A stretch of 64,000 bases of DNA, from the NCBI RefSeq assembly GCF_025144995.1, contig NZ_CP102250.1, forward strand, positions 1,240,001-1,304,000, read 5' to 3'. The notes below the pieces were generated by a model. That model did not search any database. It had not been told where the DNA came from and worked only from the letters and a program-made list of their open reading frames with translations. The DNA is from Alistipes indistinctus YIT 12060. GTDB lineage: Bacteria; Bacteroidota; Bacteroidia; Bacteroidales; Rikenellaceae. Both the position numbers and the translations under genes were made by a program. This document shows, in pieces, positions 9,046 through 17,631 of this stretch; position 1 is the first letter of the stretch; the number at the start of each line of letters is the position of its first letter.

Positions 9046-9069
9046 CGACCGTAACCGAAAAAACAGCCG

Positions 9070-9579
9070 ATGATGAAAAAATTTGGATTTGGGTGCATCG
9101 CCCTGTTGCTCGCTCTGGCATCCGCCCCGCTCAGCGGGCAGACCCTCGATCAATTCAAACGGCAAGCCGCACAGGCCGATCCCTCCTACAACAGCCGCGT
9201 CGTAGCGACCGAACACGGCAGCGCGGCAACTGTCGTACATTCGATGCAGGCACAGCCTTCGGGAACCAAAATCCCGGGGTACCGCGTCCGGATTTTCCTC
9301 GACAACGGACAGAACGCTCGTGCGTCGGCCAACGGGGCCATCGCCCGTTTCCGCGAAATATATCCGGATATTCCGGCCTATTTGTCGTATGAGAATCCCT
9401 ATTTCAAGGTGACGGTAGGCAATTGCCTCACGTCGGAAGAGGCGATTATCCTGTTGGGAAAAATCAGGGATGCTTTCGACCGTGCGTTCCTCGTACGCGA
9501 AGAGATCTCGCTGTCGCTTTTCGGCGAGACAGCCTCGTCAATTCCCACCAGCAACGGCACTTCGGAGCCGGCAATCTAA
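9070..9579 (+). CDS. Secreted SPOR-like small protein
   Basis: 169 residues (Met-Met start; 9073 is equally possible). A cleavable signal peptide (KFGFGCIALLLALASAPLSG) is followed by a segment of the form GYRVRIFLDNGQNAR ... YLSYENPYFKVTVGNC, which matches the SPOR-type fold often used to bind denuded peptidoglycan glycans. The C-terminal tail is Ser/Thr-rich. It sits 24 bases after the LEA-like gene and is the last gene of the cluster. Peptidoglycan binding is inference. Confidence 0.72.
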   Translation: MMKKFGFGCIALLLALASAPLSGQTLDQFKRQAAQADPSYNSRVVATEHGSAATVVHSMQAQPSGTKIPGYRVRIFLDNGQNARASANGAIARFREIYPDIPAYLSYENPYFKVTVGNCLTSEEAIILLGKIRDAFDRAFLVREEISLSLFGETASSIPTSNGTSEPAI

Positions 9580-9772
9580 TCCGGCACAGCCTCATTCCCG
9601 CTGTATTTTGTGGCAGCATCCGAACCCGGCGACACAATTCCCGGACGGGCGGAATACTGCCTCGGCTTATAATAAACGAAAAAAAAACGTCATTTGCAAA
9701 TCTCAGGACAAGAAAAAGCATTTTTCAGTAAAAGTTTCTCGAAAAAAAGTTTCTTTTCTTGATAAACATTTA

Positions 9773-9780
9773 TACCTTTG
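9773..9780 (+). promoter_or_regulatory. -7 element TACCTTTG for the Ala-rich lipoprotein gene
   Basis: Exact TAnnTTTG match 35 bases before the ATG at 9816, in a very AT-rich 130-base stretch. The -33 half is only a partial match (GTTTC near 9749). Confidence 0.6.
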
Positions 9781-9815
9781 CCCCGAATTAAATAACTAAC
9801 TAATTTTCTTTTACT

Positions 9816-10034
9816 ATGAAAACTTTTACTAAATCTGTACTGATGCTGGCCGTTGTTGCTGCATTCGTTTCTTTCGCTTCTTGCGGTAACGCCGGTGCCC
9901 AGAAAGCCGCTGAGGATTCTATCGCCGCTGCAAAAGCTGCTGATTCGATCGCACAGGTTGAGGCTGCTGCCGCTGCCGCCGCTGCTGCTGATTCGACCGC
10001 TGCTGACTCTACCGCCGCTGCCGCTACGAAATAA
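9816..10034 (+). CDS. Small alanine-rich lipoprotein with A/D/S/T repeats
   Basis: 72 residues. A lipoprotein signal (VVAAFVSFASC, Cys near 23) precedes a mature part of only ~49 residues made almost wholly of Ala, Asp, Ser and Thr with repeats such as ADSTAADSTAAA and AEDSIAAAKAADSIAQ. It should be helical and acidic, reminiscent of small abundant outer-membrane lipoproteins such as Lpp in style but without a heptad I can prove. It has its own promoter and a very strong terminator, implying a short, possibly highly expressed transcript. Function unknown. Confidence 0.8.
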   Translation: MKTFTKSVLMLAVVAAFVSFASCGNAGAQKAAEDSIAAAKAADSIAQVEAAAAAAAAADSTAADSTAAAATK

Positions 10035-10059
10035 TTCAGCGACCGACAGATTTACAGAC

Positions 10060-10101
10060 AAAAATAGTAAGAGGCTCCCGATGGAGTCTCTTACTATTTT
10101 T
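10060..10101 (+). terminator. Intrinsic terminator after the Ala-rich lipoprotein
   Basis: 19-bp stem (10060-10078 with 10083-10101, one G-U), CGAT loop, with the 3' side ending in a run of five T. Confidence 0.9.
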
Positions 10102-10261
10102 ATACCCGTTACCCTTCTTATTTTATCTTACAGTATTCTCCTATTCCCCTCATATCTTATCACCATATATATCATCATCCTTAATTATTTTTTCCGCTTC
10201 CCTGTGTTCCTCTTTGCTGTTTACCGCCTCTCCAACGGTTCGCAAATCACCGGATCACAAT
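10102..10261 (+). other. Pyrimidine-rich, G-poor intergenic stretch
   Basis: No gene seen. In 10141-10200 I count 18 C and 1 G. On the plus-strand RNA this is a C>G bubble, a feature of Rho loading sites; it could back up the intrinsic terminator just before it. Confidence 0.4.
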
Positions 10262-10287
10262 AAAAAACCGCTCCCCGAAGAGAGCGG
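10262..10287 (-). terminator. Intrinsic terminator of purM
   Basis: Read on the minus strand: CCGCTC, eight-base loop, GAGCGG, then TTTTTTATTG. It lies about 135 bases downstream of the purM stop. Confidence 0.8.
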
Positions 10288-10422
10288 CGATCTTTAATCC
10301 TTATCCGTTACCCGAAATTCGCATCCGGCATTCTCACACGATCGGAGAGCTGCCTGCGACACTTTGGAACAACCTCAATCCCCGGATATTCCCCCATCCA
10401 AACACATTCCGAGTGATCCGGA

Positions 10423-11598
10423 TTATTTCGTATAGCGATATTCCGCACCATCCTTGCGGATCGTAACCTGCGCGCGGCCGGACGCTTCGACCCGGCCGAT
10501 CACCTGCGCATCGACGTCAAACGAACGCGAGATGCGGATAATGTCGTCGGCTACCGACTCATCGACATAAAGCTCCATGCGGTGCCCCATGTTGAAAACG
10601 CTGTACATCTCGCTCCACGGAGTCTGCGACTCCTGCTGAATCAACTGGAACAACAGCGGGGTTTCGAAGAGGTTGTCCTTAATCACATGCAAATTGTCGA
10701 TGAAGTGCAGCACTTTGGTCTGTGCCCCGCCGCTACAGTGAATCATACCCAGGACATGTCCCCTGTAATCCTTCAGTACCTCACGGATAATCGGCGCATA
10801 AGTGCGCGTCGGAGAGAGCACCAGCTTACCCACCGTCAACGGGCATCCCTCGATGCGGTCGGTCAGGCCGTAACGGCCGGTATAGACCAGATCGGACGGC
10901 AGTCCGCCGTCGAAACTCTCCGGATACTTCTCCGCCACGGCTTTCGAAAAGACGTCGTGGCGTGCGGACGTAAGGCCGTTACTGCCCGTTCCGCCGTTGT
11001 ACTCGCTCTCATAAGTGGCCTGCCCCGACGAGCTGAGGCCCACGATGCAGCACCCGGCTTTGATATTCGCATTGTCGATCACATCGCTGCGGCGCATACG
11101 GGCCGTCACGGTACTGTCCACGATGATCGTACGCACCAAATCCCCCACATCGGCCGTCTCGCCGCCGGTAGAATAGATCCCGACACCCAGGTCCCGCATA
11201 CTTTGCAGGAACTCCTCGGTTCCGTTGATCACGGCCGAGATCACCTCGCCAGGCACCAACCGCTTGTTGCGGCCGATCGTCGAGGAGAGCAGTATATCGT
11301 CCAGCGCACCGACGCACAACAGGTCGTCGGTATTCATCACCACGGCATCCTGCGCAATTCCTTTCCACACCGACAGGTCACCCGTCTCGCGCCAGTAGGC
11401 GTAGGCCAGCGAGGATTTGGTGCCCGCCCCGTCGGCGTGCATAATCAGGCACGCCTCAGGATCCCCCGCGAGGCGGTCGGGGATAATCTTGCAAAAAGCT
11501 TTGGGATAAAGGCCCTTATCGATATTCTTTATCGCGGCATGCACGTCCTCTTTGGAAGAGGAAACGCCGCGTCCGGCATAGCGGGACGAAGTGGACAT
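10423..11598 (-). CDS. purM: Phosphoribosylformylglycinamidine cyclo-ligase (AIR synthase)
   Basis: 391 residues. It closes the imidazole ring in purine synthesis using ATP. N-terminal ATP-binding part: YAGRGVSSSKEDV, HADGAGTKSSLAY, GIAQDAVVMNTDDLLCVGA; central STGGETADVGDLVRTI; then the AIRS C-terminal domain with GLSSSGQATYESEYNGGTGSNGLTSARHD. It is about 45 residues longer than the E. coli enzyme, the longer form I associate with Bacteroidota. Single gene, divergent from the 11699 gene, with its own -7 element and terminator. Confidence 0.93.
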   Translation of the reverse strand: MSTSSRYAGRGVSSSKEDVHAAIKNIDKGLYPKAFCKIIPDRLAGDPEACLIMHADGAGTKSSLAYAYWRETGDLSVWKGIAQDAVVMNTDDLLCVGALDDILLSSTIGRNKRLVPGEVISAVINGTEEFLQSMRDLGVGIYSTGGETADVGDLVRTIIVDSTVTARMRRSDVIDNANIKAGCCIVGLSSSGQATYESEYNGGTGSNGLTSARHDVFSKAVAEKYPESFDGGLPSDLVYTGRYGLTDRIEGCPLTVGKLVLSPTRTYAPIIREVLKDYRGHVLGMIHCSGGAQTKVLHFIDNLHVIKDNLFETPLLFQLIQQESQTPWSEMYSVFNMGHRMELYVDESVADDIIRISRSFDVDAQVIGRVEASGRAQVTIRKDGAEYRYTK

Positions 11599-11628
11599 AA
11601 TGACTCTGGATAATATTGGAATTTAGTC

Positions 11629-11636
11629 CAAAGATA
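11629..11636 (-). promoter_or_regulatory. -7 element TATCTTTG for purM
   Basis: Exact TAnnTTTG on the minus strand, 30 bases before the purM ATG. No clear -33 partner. Confidence 0.55.
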
Positions 11637-11669
11637 GGGATTTTATTTCGTTTGTTGCCATTTTTTAGG

Positions 11670-11677
11670 TATTTTTG
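11670..11677 (+). promoter_or_regulatory. -7 element TATTTTTG for the gene at 11699
   Basis: Exact TAnnTTTG ending 21 bases before the ATG at 11699. It overlaps an earlier in-frame start codon at 11675, which therefore cannot be used from this promoter. Confidence 0.5.
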
Positions 11678-11698
11678 CTCAAATCGAAGCACCCTAAC

Positions 11699-13255
11699 AT
11701 GGCAGCGACCCCAAACAAACAGGAACCGGTATTCGAACTGATTCGGAGCATGAGTAAAGCCGAAAAGCGGAACTTCAAGCTCTATGCCACCCGTCTGGCC
11801 GGAAACCAGGAAGCGAAATTCCTCACGCTGTTCGACTGCCTCGACTCGCTGGACGAATACGACGAAAAGCGCATACTGCAGCGCTGCCCGATCAAAAAGG
11901 AGCAGCTGCCCAACATGAAGGCGCATCTTTACAAACAGATACTGGTGAGCATCCGGTTGCTCGACGTGCAACGCACGGTGCCGATGCAATTGCGCGAACA
12001 GATCGATTTCGCACGTATCCTCTTCGACAAGGGACTGTATCGGCAGAGTTCGAAACTGCTCGACAAAGCCGCCGAACTGGCACTCACCAATGAGCAGTAC
12101 ACGATGGCCATCGACATCGTCGAAATGCAGAAAAAGATCGAAACGCTGAACATCTCGCGGGGCATCCTCTCCAAAAGCGAGAGCCTCAGCCGGCTTGCCG
12201 GCACGATGTGCGACAAGATCGTCCGGATCAACGACCTGTCCAACATCTCGATGCAGCTCTACGGGCTCTACCTCAAACTGGGTTACACCCGCACGCAGAA
12301 AGATATCGACCTGATCATTCAGGTTTACGGCCAAAAACTGGCCAAGTACGAGGCCTGCGACGAAGGGGAGCTGTCATTCACCGAGCGTTTTTTCCTCTAC
12401 CAGGCCAATGCCTGGTACAACTACATTCTGCACAACCTGCTGCTGTGCTATAAATATGTCTGCCGGTGGATCAGCCTGTTCGACGAACACCCGCACATGA
12501 AGCAGTTGATGTACGATGCCTACCTGCGGGGCTATTCGCGCCTGCTGGACAGCCTTTTCCTGCTGCGCAGCCACAAACGGTTCGTCTCCACGCTCAGGGC
12601 TTTCGAAAAGGAGATCGGGGAGATCGGGAACATCAGCGACAACGCCCGCATGATCGCCCTGCAAATCCTCTACACCAACCGGATCAACAACTATTTCCGC
12701 GAAGGACTCTTCAGCGACGGAATCAAGATTATTCCCGAAGTCGAAGAATTTATCCGCAACTATTCGAATCAGCTGGACCTGCACCACCGCATGGTGCTTT
12801 ACTACAAGATCGCCTGCCTCTACTTCGGCAACGGCAACTACGGCCCGTGCATGGAGTACCTCAAACGGATCATCAGCACGCGTGATCCGCAAATCCGCCG
12901 CGACCTGCAATGCTATGCGCGCATCCTCAACCTGATCTGTTCCTACGAATCGGGAATCGACTACAACATCGACTACCAAATCCGCTCGGTGTACGTATTC
13001 CTCGTAAAGATGAACGACATGCAGCAGGTGCAGCTCGAAATGATGCGTTTCCTCAAACGGCTCAACACGATCTATGCCGGCGACCTGAAAGAGGAATTCC
13101 GCAAACTTTACGAAATCCTCAAGCCGTACGAGCAACATCCGTACGAACGGCGGACTTTCTATTATCTCGACGTCCTTTCGTGGCTGCAAAGCAAGGTCGA
13201 AGGAATCCCCGTAGCCGAAGTGATCCGCCGCCGTTTCCTGTCCGAAAACAAATAA
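11699..13255 (+). CDS. Conserved-looking alpha-helical protein of unknown function
   Basis: 518 residues; not recognised with confidence. The ATG at 11699 is chosen because the upstream start at 11675 lies inside the -7 element. There is no signal peptide or membrane segment. The protein is predicted almost entirely helical, with tandem helix pairs such as DFARILFDKGLYRQSSKLLD and YKIACLYFGNGNYGPCMEYL that resemble TPR or SEL1-like repeats, and a basic N-terminal third (MSKAEKRNFKLYATRLAG). This style fits cytoplasmic scaffold-type proteins. It is monocistronic, divergent from purM, and followed by a C-rich 3' flank rather than a hairpin. No enzyme motif is visible. Confidence 0.75.
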   Translation: MAATPNKQEPVFELIRSMSKAEKRNFKLYATRLAGNQEAKFLTLFDCLDSLDEYDEKRILQRCPIKKEQLPNMKAHLYKQILVSIRLLDVQRTVPMQLREQIDFARILFDKGLYRQSSKLLDKAAELALTNEQYTMAIDIVEMQKKIETLNISRGILSKSESLSRLAGTMCDKIVRINDLSNISMQLYGLYLKLGYTRTQKDIDLIIQVYGQKLAKYEACDEGELSFTERFFLYQANAWYNYILHNLLLCYKYVCRWISLFDEHPHMKQLMYDAYLRGYSRLLDSLFLLRSHKRFVSTLRAFEKEIGEIGNISDNARMIALQILYTNRINNYFREGLFSDGIKIIPEVEEFIRNYSNQLDLHHRMVLYYKIACLYFGNGNYGPCMEYLKRIISTRDPQIRRDLQCYARILNLICSYESGIDYNIDYQIRSVYVFLVKMNDMQQVQLEMMRFLKRLNTIYAGDLKEEFRKLYEILKPYEQHPYERRTFYYLDVLSWLQSKVEGIPVAEVIRRRFLSENK

Positions 13256-13645
13256 CGCCCCGCCGAAGCCGCAGCTTCCGGTTCAGCCAGTCGGTCGCTC
13301 GTTCCCGATTCACCGCTTGCATCGCTCCCGTTACCCACCCTCTTACCAGTCCTGATTCACCGTTCCCAAGCCTCCGACTTCATCGTCCTGATTACCTTAT
13401 TCTCCCACATCCGGTTCGCCTGCTCCGATCGGCCGGATCCGCCCCGCCCTTTCCCAAATCCACCGGATCGGAGAGATCCGTTAAAATCTTTCCTAAAAAT
13501 TTTTACGAATTACAATCCGGGGCGATCGGACCCTTGTAACTTACAGTTTCGAAGCAAACCACCGGACACACACGCTATCCGTTAATATTTCTCGTGTGCA
13601 AATTTTAACATTAATATGCATTTTAATTGTTTTATAAAACATAAA
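13256..13645 (+). other. C-rich, G-poor 3' flank then AT-rich gdhA leader; no gene
   Basis: No convincing ORF. 13321-13380 has 27 C and 7 G; no hairpin with U-tract was found after the 13255 stop. From about 13490 the sequence becomes AT-rich and leads into the gdhA promoter. A Rho-dependent terminator is a reasonable inference for the first half. Confidence 0.5.
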
Positions 13646-13677
13646 TTTGCAATTCCTAACGCTTTATTTTATTTTTG
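13646..13677 (+). promoter_or_regulatory. gdhA promoter (TTTG, 20 bases, TATTTTTG)
   Basis: -33 TTTG at 13646-13649 and -7 TATTTTTG at 13670-13677 match the Bacteroidota pattern. The predicted start site near 13684 leaves a short leader carrying GAGGAG just before the ATG at 13709. A second -7-like TAAATTTG (13642-13649) overlaps the -33 element. Confidence 0.75.
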
Positions 13678-13708
13678 TCAGCATCCAATCGAAAAATTAA
13701 GAGGAGTT

Positions 13709-15064
13709 ATGGAAAAACATGTTCGTCAGTACGTGGATGATTTCATGGCCGGAATCATCGCGAAAAACCCCGGGGAGAAAGAATTTCACCAAGCCGTACA
13801 CGAAGTGATCGAATCACTGGCCCCGTACATCCTGGAAAATCCGGTTCTCGCCAAGATGAAAGTTCTCGAACGGATCGCCGAACCCGAGCGCGTGGTAATG
13901 TTCCGCGTGCCGTGGCTCAACGACAAGGGCGAGATCGAGATCAACCGCGGTTACCGCGTACAGATGAACAGCGCGATCGGTCCCTACAAGGGCGGACTGC
14001 GCTTCCATGCTTCGGTAAACCTCAGCATCCTGAAGTTCCTCGCGTTCGAACAGGTGTTCAAAAACAGCCTTACCACGCTGCCCATGGGGGGCGGCAAAGG
14101 AGGTTCGGACTTCAACCCGAAAGGCAAGTCCGACAACGAAGTGATGAAATTCTGCCAGTCGTTCATGACCGAATTGCAGCGCCATGTAGGACAGGACACC
14201 GACGTTCCTGCCGGTGACATCGGCGTAGGCGGCCGCGAAATCGGCTTCCTGTTCGGCCAGTACAAACGGCTGCGCAACGAGTTCACCGGCACACTGACCG
14301 GCAAAGGGCTCGGCTGGGGCGGCAGTCCGCTCCGCCCGGAAGCGACCGGCTACGGTGTCTGCTATTTCGCACAGGAGATGCTCGCCACCAAAGGCGAAAG
14401 TTTCAAGGGCAAGACCGTGGCCATCTCCGGTTCGGGCAACGTCGCGCAATACGCTGCCCAAAAGGCTACCCTGCTCGGCGGCAAGGTGGTTACGCTCTCC
14501 GATTCGTCGGGTTATATTTACGACCCGGAAGGAATCGACGCCGAAAAGCTGGAATACGTACTGGAACTGAAAAATATCTTCCGCGGCCGCATCAAAGAAT
14601 ACGCCGAGCGCTACCCGGCAGCCACCTATTACGAAGGCCAGCGTCCCTGGAGCGTCAAATGCGATATCGCACTGCCGTGCGCAACCCAGAACGAAGTGAG
14701 CGGCGAGGAGGCGAAAATGCTGGTCGCCAACGGCTGCATCTGCGTCGCGGAGGGGGCCAACATGCCTTCCACGCCCGAAGCGATCAAAGCCTACCAGGAC
14801 CATAAAATCCTCTATGCGCCGGGCAAGGCGGCGAATGCCGGGGGCGTAGCCACTTCGGGCCTCGAAATGACGCAAAACTCCGAAAGGCTCCTTTGGACGG
14901 CCGAGGAGGTGGACAACAAGCTCCACTCGATCATGCGCAACATTCATGAAGCCTGCGTCAAATACGGCACTGAGCCGGACGGCTATATCAACTACGTCAA
15001 AGGAGCGAATATCGCCGGCTTCATGAAAGTGGCCAACGCGATGCTCGCACAAGGCTGCGTATAG
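13709..15064 (+). CDS. gdhA: NADP-type glutamate dehydrogenase
   Basis: 451 residues, usual for hexameric bacterial GDH. It interconverts 2-oxoglutarate plus ammonia and glutamate, the main ammonia-assimilating reaction in gut Bacteroidota. The start at 13709 is set by the promoter and by the Shine-Dalgarno GAGGAG; an upstream in-frame ATG at 13616 precedes the promoter. Active-site stretches: GPYKGGLRFH, PMGGGKGGSDFNPKGKS, DVPAGDIGVGGREIGF; Rossmann motif AISGSGNVAQYAAQKA. NADP preference is from family similarity. Strong single-gene unit with promoter and terminator. Confidence 0.95.
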   Translation: MEKHVRQYVDDFMAGIIAKNPGEKEFHQAVHEVIESLAPYILENPVLAKMKVLERIAEPERVVMFRVPWLNDKGEIEINRGYRVQMNSAIGPYKGGLRFHASVNLSILKFLAFEQVFKNSLTTLPMGGGKGGSDFNPKGKSDNEVMKFCQSFMTELQRHVGQDTDVPAGDIGVGGREIGFLFGQYKRLRNEFTGTLTGKGLGWGGSPLRPEATGYGVCYFAQEMLATKGESFKGKTVAISGSGNVAQYAAQKATLLGGKVVTLSDSSGYIYDPEGIDAEKLEYVLELKNIFRGRIKEYAERYPAATYYEGQRPWSVKCDIALPCATQNEVSGEEAKMLVANGCICVAEGANMPSTPEAIKAYQDHKILYAPGKAANAGGVATSGLEMTQNSERLLWTAEEVDNKLHSIMRNIHEACVKYGTEPDGYINYVKGANIAGFMKVANAMLAQGCV

Positions 15065-15214
15065 CGGAGCGACGATACCGGGAAAATAATCCGGGACACA
15101 TGCGAGCATGGTTGCCTTACATCCTTTTGAGGCATTATTTCCCTGCACCACGAATATTCCCCGGATACCCGATACCGAAATATCCCTGTCCACACCCGGA
15201 TGCATGCGACTGAC
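15065..15214 (+). other. gdhA 3' untranslated region
   Basis: 150 bases with no gene. An imperfect inverted repeat pairs GGGAAAATAAT (about 15080) with ATTATTTCCC (about 15134). The intrinsic terminator follows. Confidence 0.4.
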
Positions 15215-15255
15215 AAACGGGGAAGAGTGATTATAGCGCTCTTTCCCGTTTTTTT
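15215..15255 (+). terminator. Intrinsic terminator of gdhA
   Basis: 13-bp stem (15215-15227 with 15239-15251, one G-U) followed by seven T. It lies 150 bases after the stop. Confidence 0.85.
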
Positions 15256-15401
15256 ATTACCTTTAGTCCCCGGCCGGATGCTCCACGGACATACGAAGCC
15301 GCTGCAATTATCCCATGCAAAAGCCCCCGGAAGATTACCGCAACCGGCCGTAACACCCGCTATCGACCGACCATCAACCGATTAACTGCAACCTGCCAGC
15401 C

Positions 15402-16472
15402 ATGATGAAACCTTATGCACTCCTGCTTGCGGCACTGTTGAGCTGCCCCGTTCTTTTTGCCCAAAAGCCCGACCGCGTCCCGCCCGAAGTGATGCGTCAA
15501 ACGTACGAAGAGGTTAAAACCCCGTACAAATACGGACTGATCATGATCCCCGAACCGGGTAAGATGATCGACAGCCCGTCCATCTTCCGCGACAACGGCA
15601 AATGGTTCATGACTTATATCGTTTTCGACGGCAAAGGTTACGAATCGTGGCTGGCCGAGAGCGCAGACCTGCTGCACTGGAAAACGATCGGCCGGATCAT
15701 GTCGTTCACCGACGGCACCTGGGACGCGACGCAGAAAGCGGGCTACATCGCGCTACAGGATACCGAATGGGGCGGTCGCAACGCTCCGGAACCCTTCGAA
15801 GGCTATTACTGGATGTCCTACATCGGCGGATCGGCCACGGGCTATGAAGCGGGCAAACTCGGCATCGGCATCGCCCGCACCAAGACCCCGGCCGAAGCCC
15901 GGGAATGGGAACGGCTGCGCGGCCCCGTACTCAGCGCCGAGGATACCGACGCCCGCTGGTTTGAAACGGACGTCCTGTACAAAAGCACGATTATCCGCGA
16001 CCCCGACCTGAATACGGGCCATCCGTTCGTAATGTTTTACAATGCGAAAAGCAAATTGCGTCCCAACAACCGCGGTATCGAACGGATCGGCATGGCCGTT
16101 TCGAACGACATGCGGCACTGGAAACGTTTCGGCGACCAGCCGGTAATCGACAACGGCGCCGGCATTACCGGCGATGCCCAGATCGTCCGCATCGGCGACC
16201 TGTGGGTGATGTTCTATTTCGGCGAAGGATGGCGCCCCGGCGCATTTGACCAGTTCGCCTGCTCGTACGACCTCAAGAACTGGACCCGCTGGGAAGGTGA
16301 AAACCTGATCTCCCCGTCGGAATCCTTCGACAACCAATATGCGCACAAACCGATGGTACTCAAATACGACGGGGTGGTCTACCACTTCTACAACGCTGTG
16401 GATAAGCAGGGCAACCGCGGACTCGCACTCGCCACGTCGCAACCGGTCGGCAAAAGCGAATTGTCTTATTGA
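15402..16472 (+). CDS. Secreted five-bladed beta-propeller glycosidase-like protein
   Basis: 356 residues (Met-Met; 15405 equally possible). Signal peptide KPYALLLAALLSCPVLFAQ. The body carries the repeated blade pattern of GH43/GH32/GH130-type propellers: DSPSIFRDNGKWFMTYIVFD, SWLAESADLLHWKTIG, GIARTKTPAEAREWERL, FYNAKSK, GMAVSNDMRHWKRFG, GDAQIVRIGDLWVMFYFG, ACSYDLKNWTRW. Candidate acidic residues are Asp in IDSPSIF, Glu in WFETDVLY and Asp in GDAQIV. I cannot assign a CAZy family. Probably periplasmic; stands alone after gdhA. Confidence 0.75.
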   Translation: MMKPYALLLAALLSCPVLFAQKPDRVPPEVMRQTYEEVKTPYKYGLIMIPEPGKMIDSPSIFRDNGKWFMTYIVFDGKGYESWLAESADLLHWKTIGRIMSFTDGTWDATQKAGYIALQDTEWGGRNAPEPFEGYYWMSYIGGSATGYEAGKLGIGIARTKTPAEAREWERLRGPVLSAEDTDARWFETDVLYKSTIIRDPDLNTGHPFVMFYNAKSKLRPNNRGIERIGMAVSNDMRHWKRFGDQPVIDNGAGITGDAQIVRIGDLWVMFYFGEGWRPGAFDQFACSYDLKNWTRWEGENLISPSESFDNQYAHKPMVLKYDGVVYHFYNAVDKQGNRGLALATSQPVGKSELSY

Positions 16473-17076
16473 TTGCGGCAGGCTTTCACTCGCGCTCACA
16501 GCCTTGGCTATACAAACATACCGCATCAAATACATAAAGATTCGTGCATCTAAAGATTTATGCATCGAATAACGCCGTTCGGTTTTCACGCCAAACAGAA
16601 GCCTGCAACGGATTCTCGCGTACGGGCCGACCTGCTTGAAATATATTCCATGAAGTTCATTTTTCATCGTCTATAGGCTGCTCCGTGCAGCGAATTTCAG
16701 AAATAGTCCTATCTTTGTAACACGATTGCGGCACCGGCACATGCATGTTAACCACCGGCACCGTAATCGCACCGTTTCCGCCGAATCCCCTAACTGGCAA
16801 TGACGCGGAAAAGACATACTATACGAGCAGCAGCTTGTGTTCCGTGTTTGAAAATCTACCCAATTCTTAAACCTCTTGGAGCATGCGCTTGCCTGTCGGA
16901 GTTGCGTGCGGCGGTTGCCGCCGCGACTACGGCATGGGGGCATTTGTCAAGAGAAGGGTATTGGGTAGTACCTCAAGCACGACGAATCGTTCCCATGCCC
17001 TTTTTTTGGGTTGTCCGCCTATCGCAGGATCCCGGATTTACAGGCATGGAACGGAAACAGCCTACCCCCAATTCCC
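16473..17076. other. 604-base gap with one orphan -7 element
   Basis: Open frames starting at 16800, 16883 and 17011 run into the HTH gene in competing frames, have no recognisable domain and were not called. The one clear signal is TATCTTTG at 16710-16717. If it drives the HTH gene at 17077 the leader would be about 350 bases long. Confidence 0.4.
16710..16717 (+). promoter_or_regulatory. -7 element TATCTTTG, orphan or HTH-gene promoter
   Basis: Exact TAnnTTTG match, no -33 TTTG at the right spacing, 360 bases before the next confident start. Confidence 0.35.
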
Positions 17077-17451
17077 ATGCAAACGCCCGATCACAAACAA
17101 GACGAGAAATCCGGCTGGAGCCGGCTCAAACAAGTCATCGACTGGAGTGGCATGTCCGTGAACCGCTTCGCCGGAGCAGTCGGCCTGCAGAGAAGCGAAA
17201 GTCTCTACCAGATCAAAAAAGGAAAAAACGGTATCAGCCGCCGCCTCGCCTCCCGGATACTGGAGCATTACCCGCAAATCAATTTCACCTGGCTAATGAC
17301 CGGTAAGGGGCACATGCTCGCCGAAGAAAAAACCGATTTGTTCAAAATTCCCATTACGTTGCGGCTGACCTCCGAGGAAGCGCACGACCTGCTCGACCTG
17401 CTGAAAGAGATGTTGGAAAAACCGGCGCCACCGGATGACCGGCCGCTTTAG
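17077..17451 (+). CDS. Small helix-turn-helix regulator
   Basis: 124 residues; the start at 17077 begins just before the conserved domain. The segment RLKQVIDWSGMSVNRFAGAVGL ... SLYQIKKGKNGISRRLASRILEHYPQINFTWLMTGKGHM matches the lambda-repressor-like (XRE/Cro) HTH proteins common in Bacteroidota. The last 35 residues form a short helix, perhaps for dimerisation (EAHDLLDLLKEMLEK). No neighbour suggests its target. Confidence 0.8.
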   Translation: MQTPDHKQDEKSGWSRLKQVIDWSGMSVNRFAGAVGLQRSESLYQIKKGKNGISRRLASRILEHYPQINFTWLMTGKGHMLAEEKTDLFKIPITLRLTSEEAHDLLDLLKEMLEKPAPPDDRPL

Positions 17452-17631
17452 TACGCCTGCCTGCATCTTCCCGACCGGTTACCTGCCCCATCAACAAAGC
17501 GCTATTCGACTTATTTTCAACTACATTTGAATTTTTAAAAATATTTATTTCTCATACTGGATGCAAAAACATTTACGCTATCGATTATTGTAATTATATT
17601 GTATTCTACAAACCTATAATACAACCCTATC

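Noticed and set aside
13814-15205. 463-residue open frame antisense to gdhA
   Set aside because: Mirror of a highly conserved gene in GC-rich DNA; no domain, Arg/Val/His-rich composition typical of shadow frames.
16800-17306. 168-residue ORF upstream of and over the HTH gene
   Set aside because: No domain; its second half is the HTH gene read in another frame.
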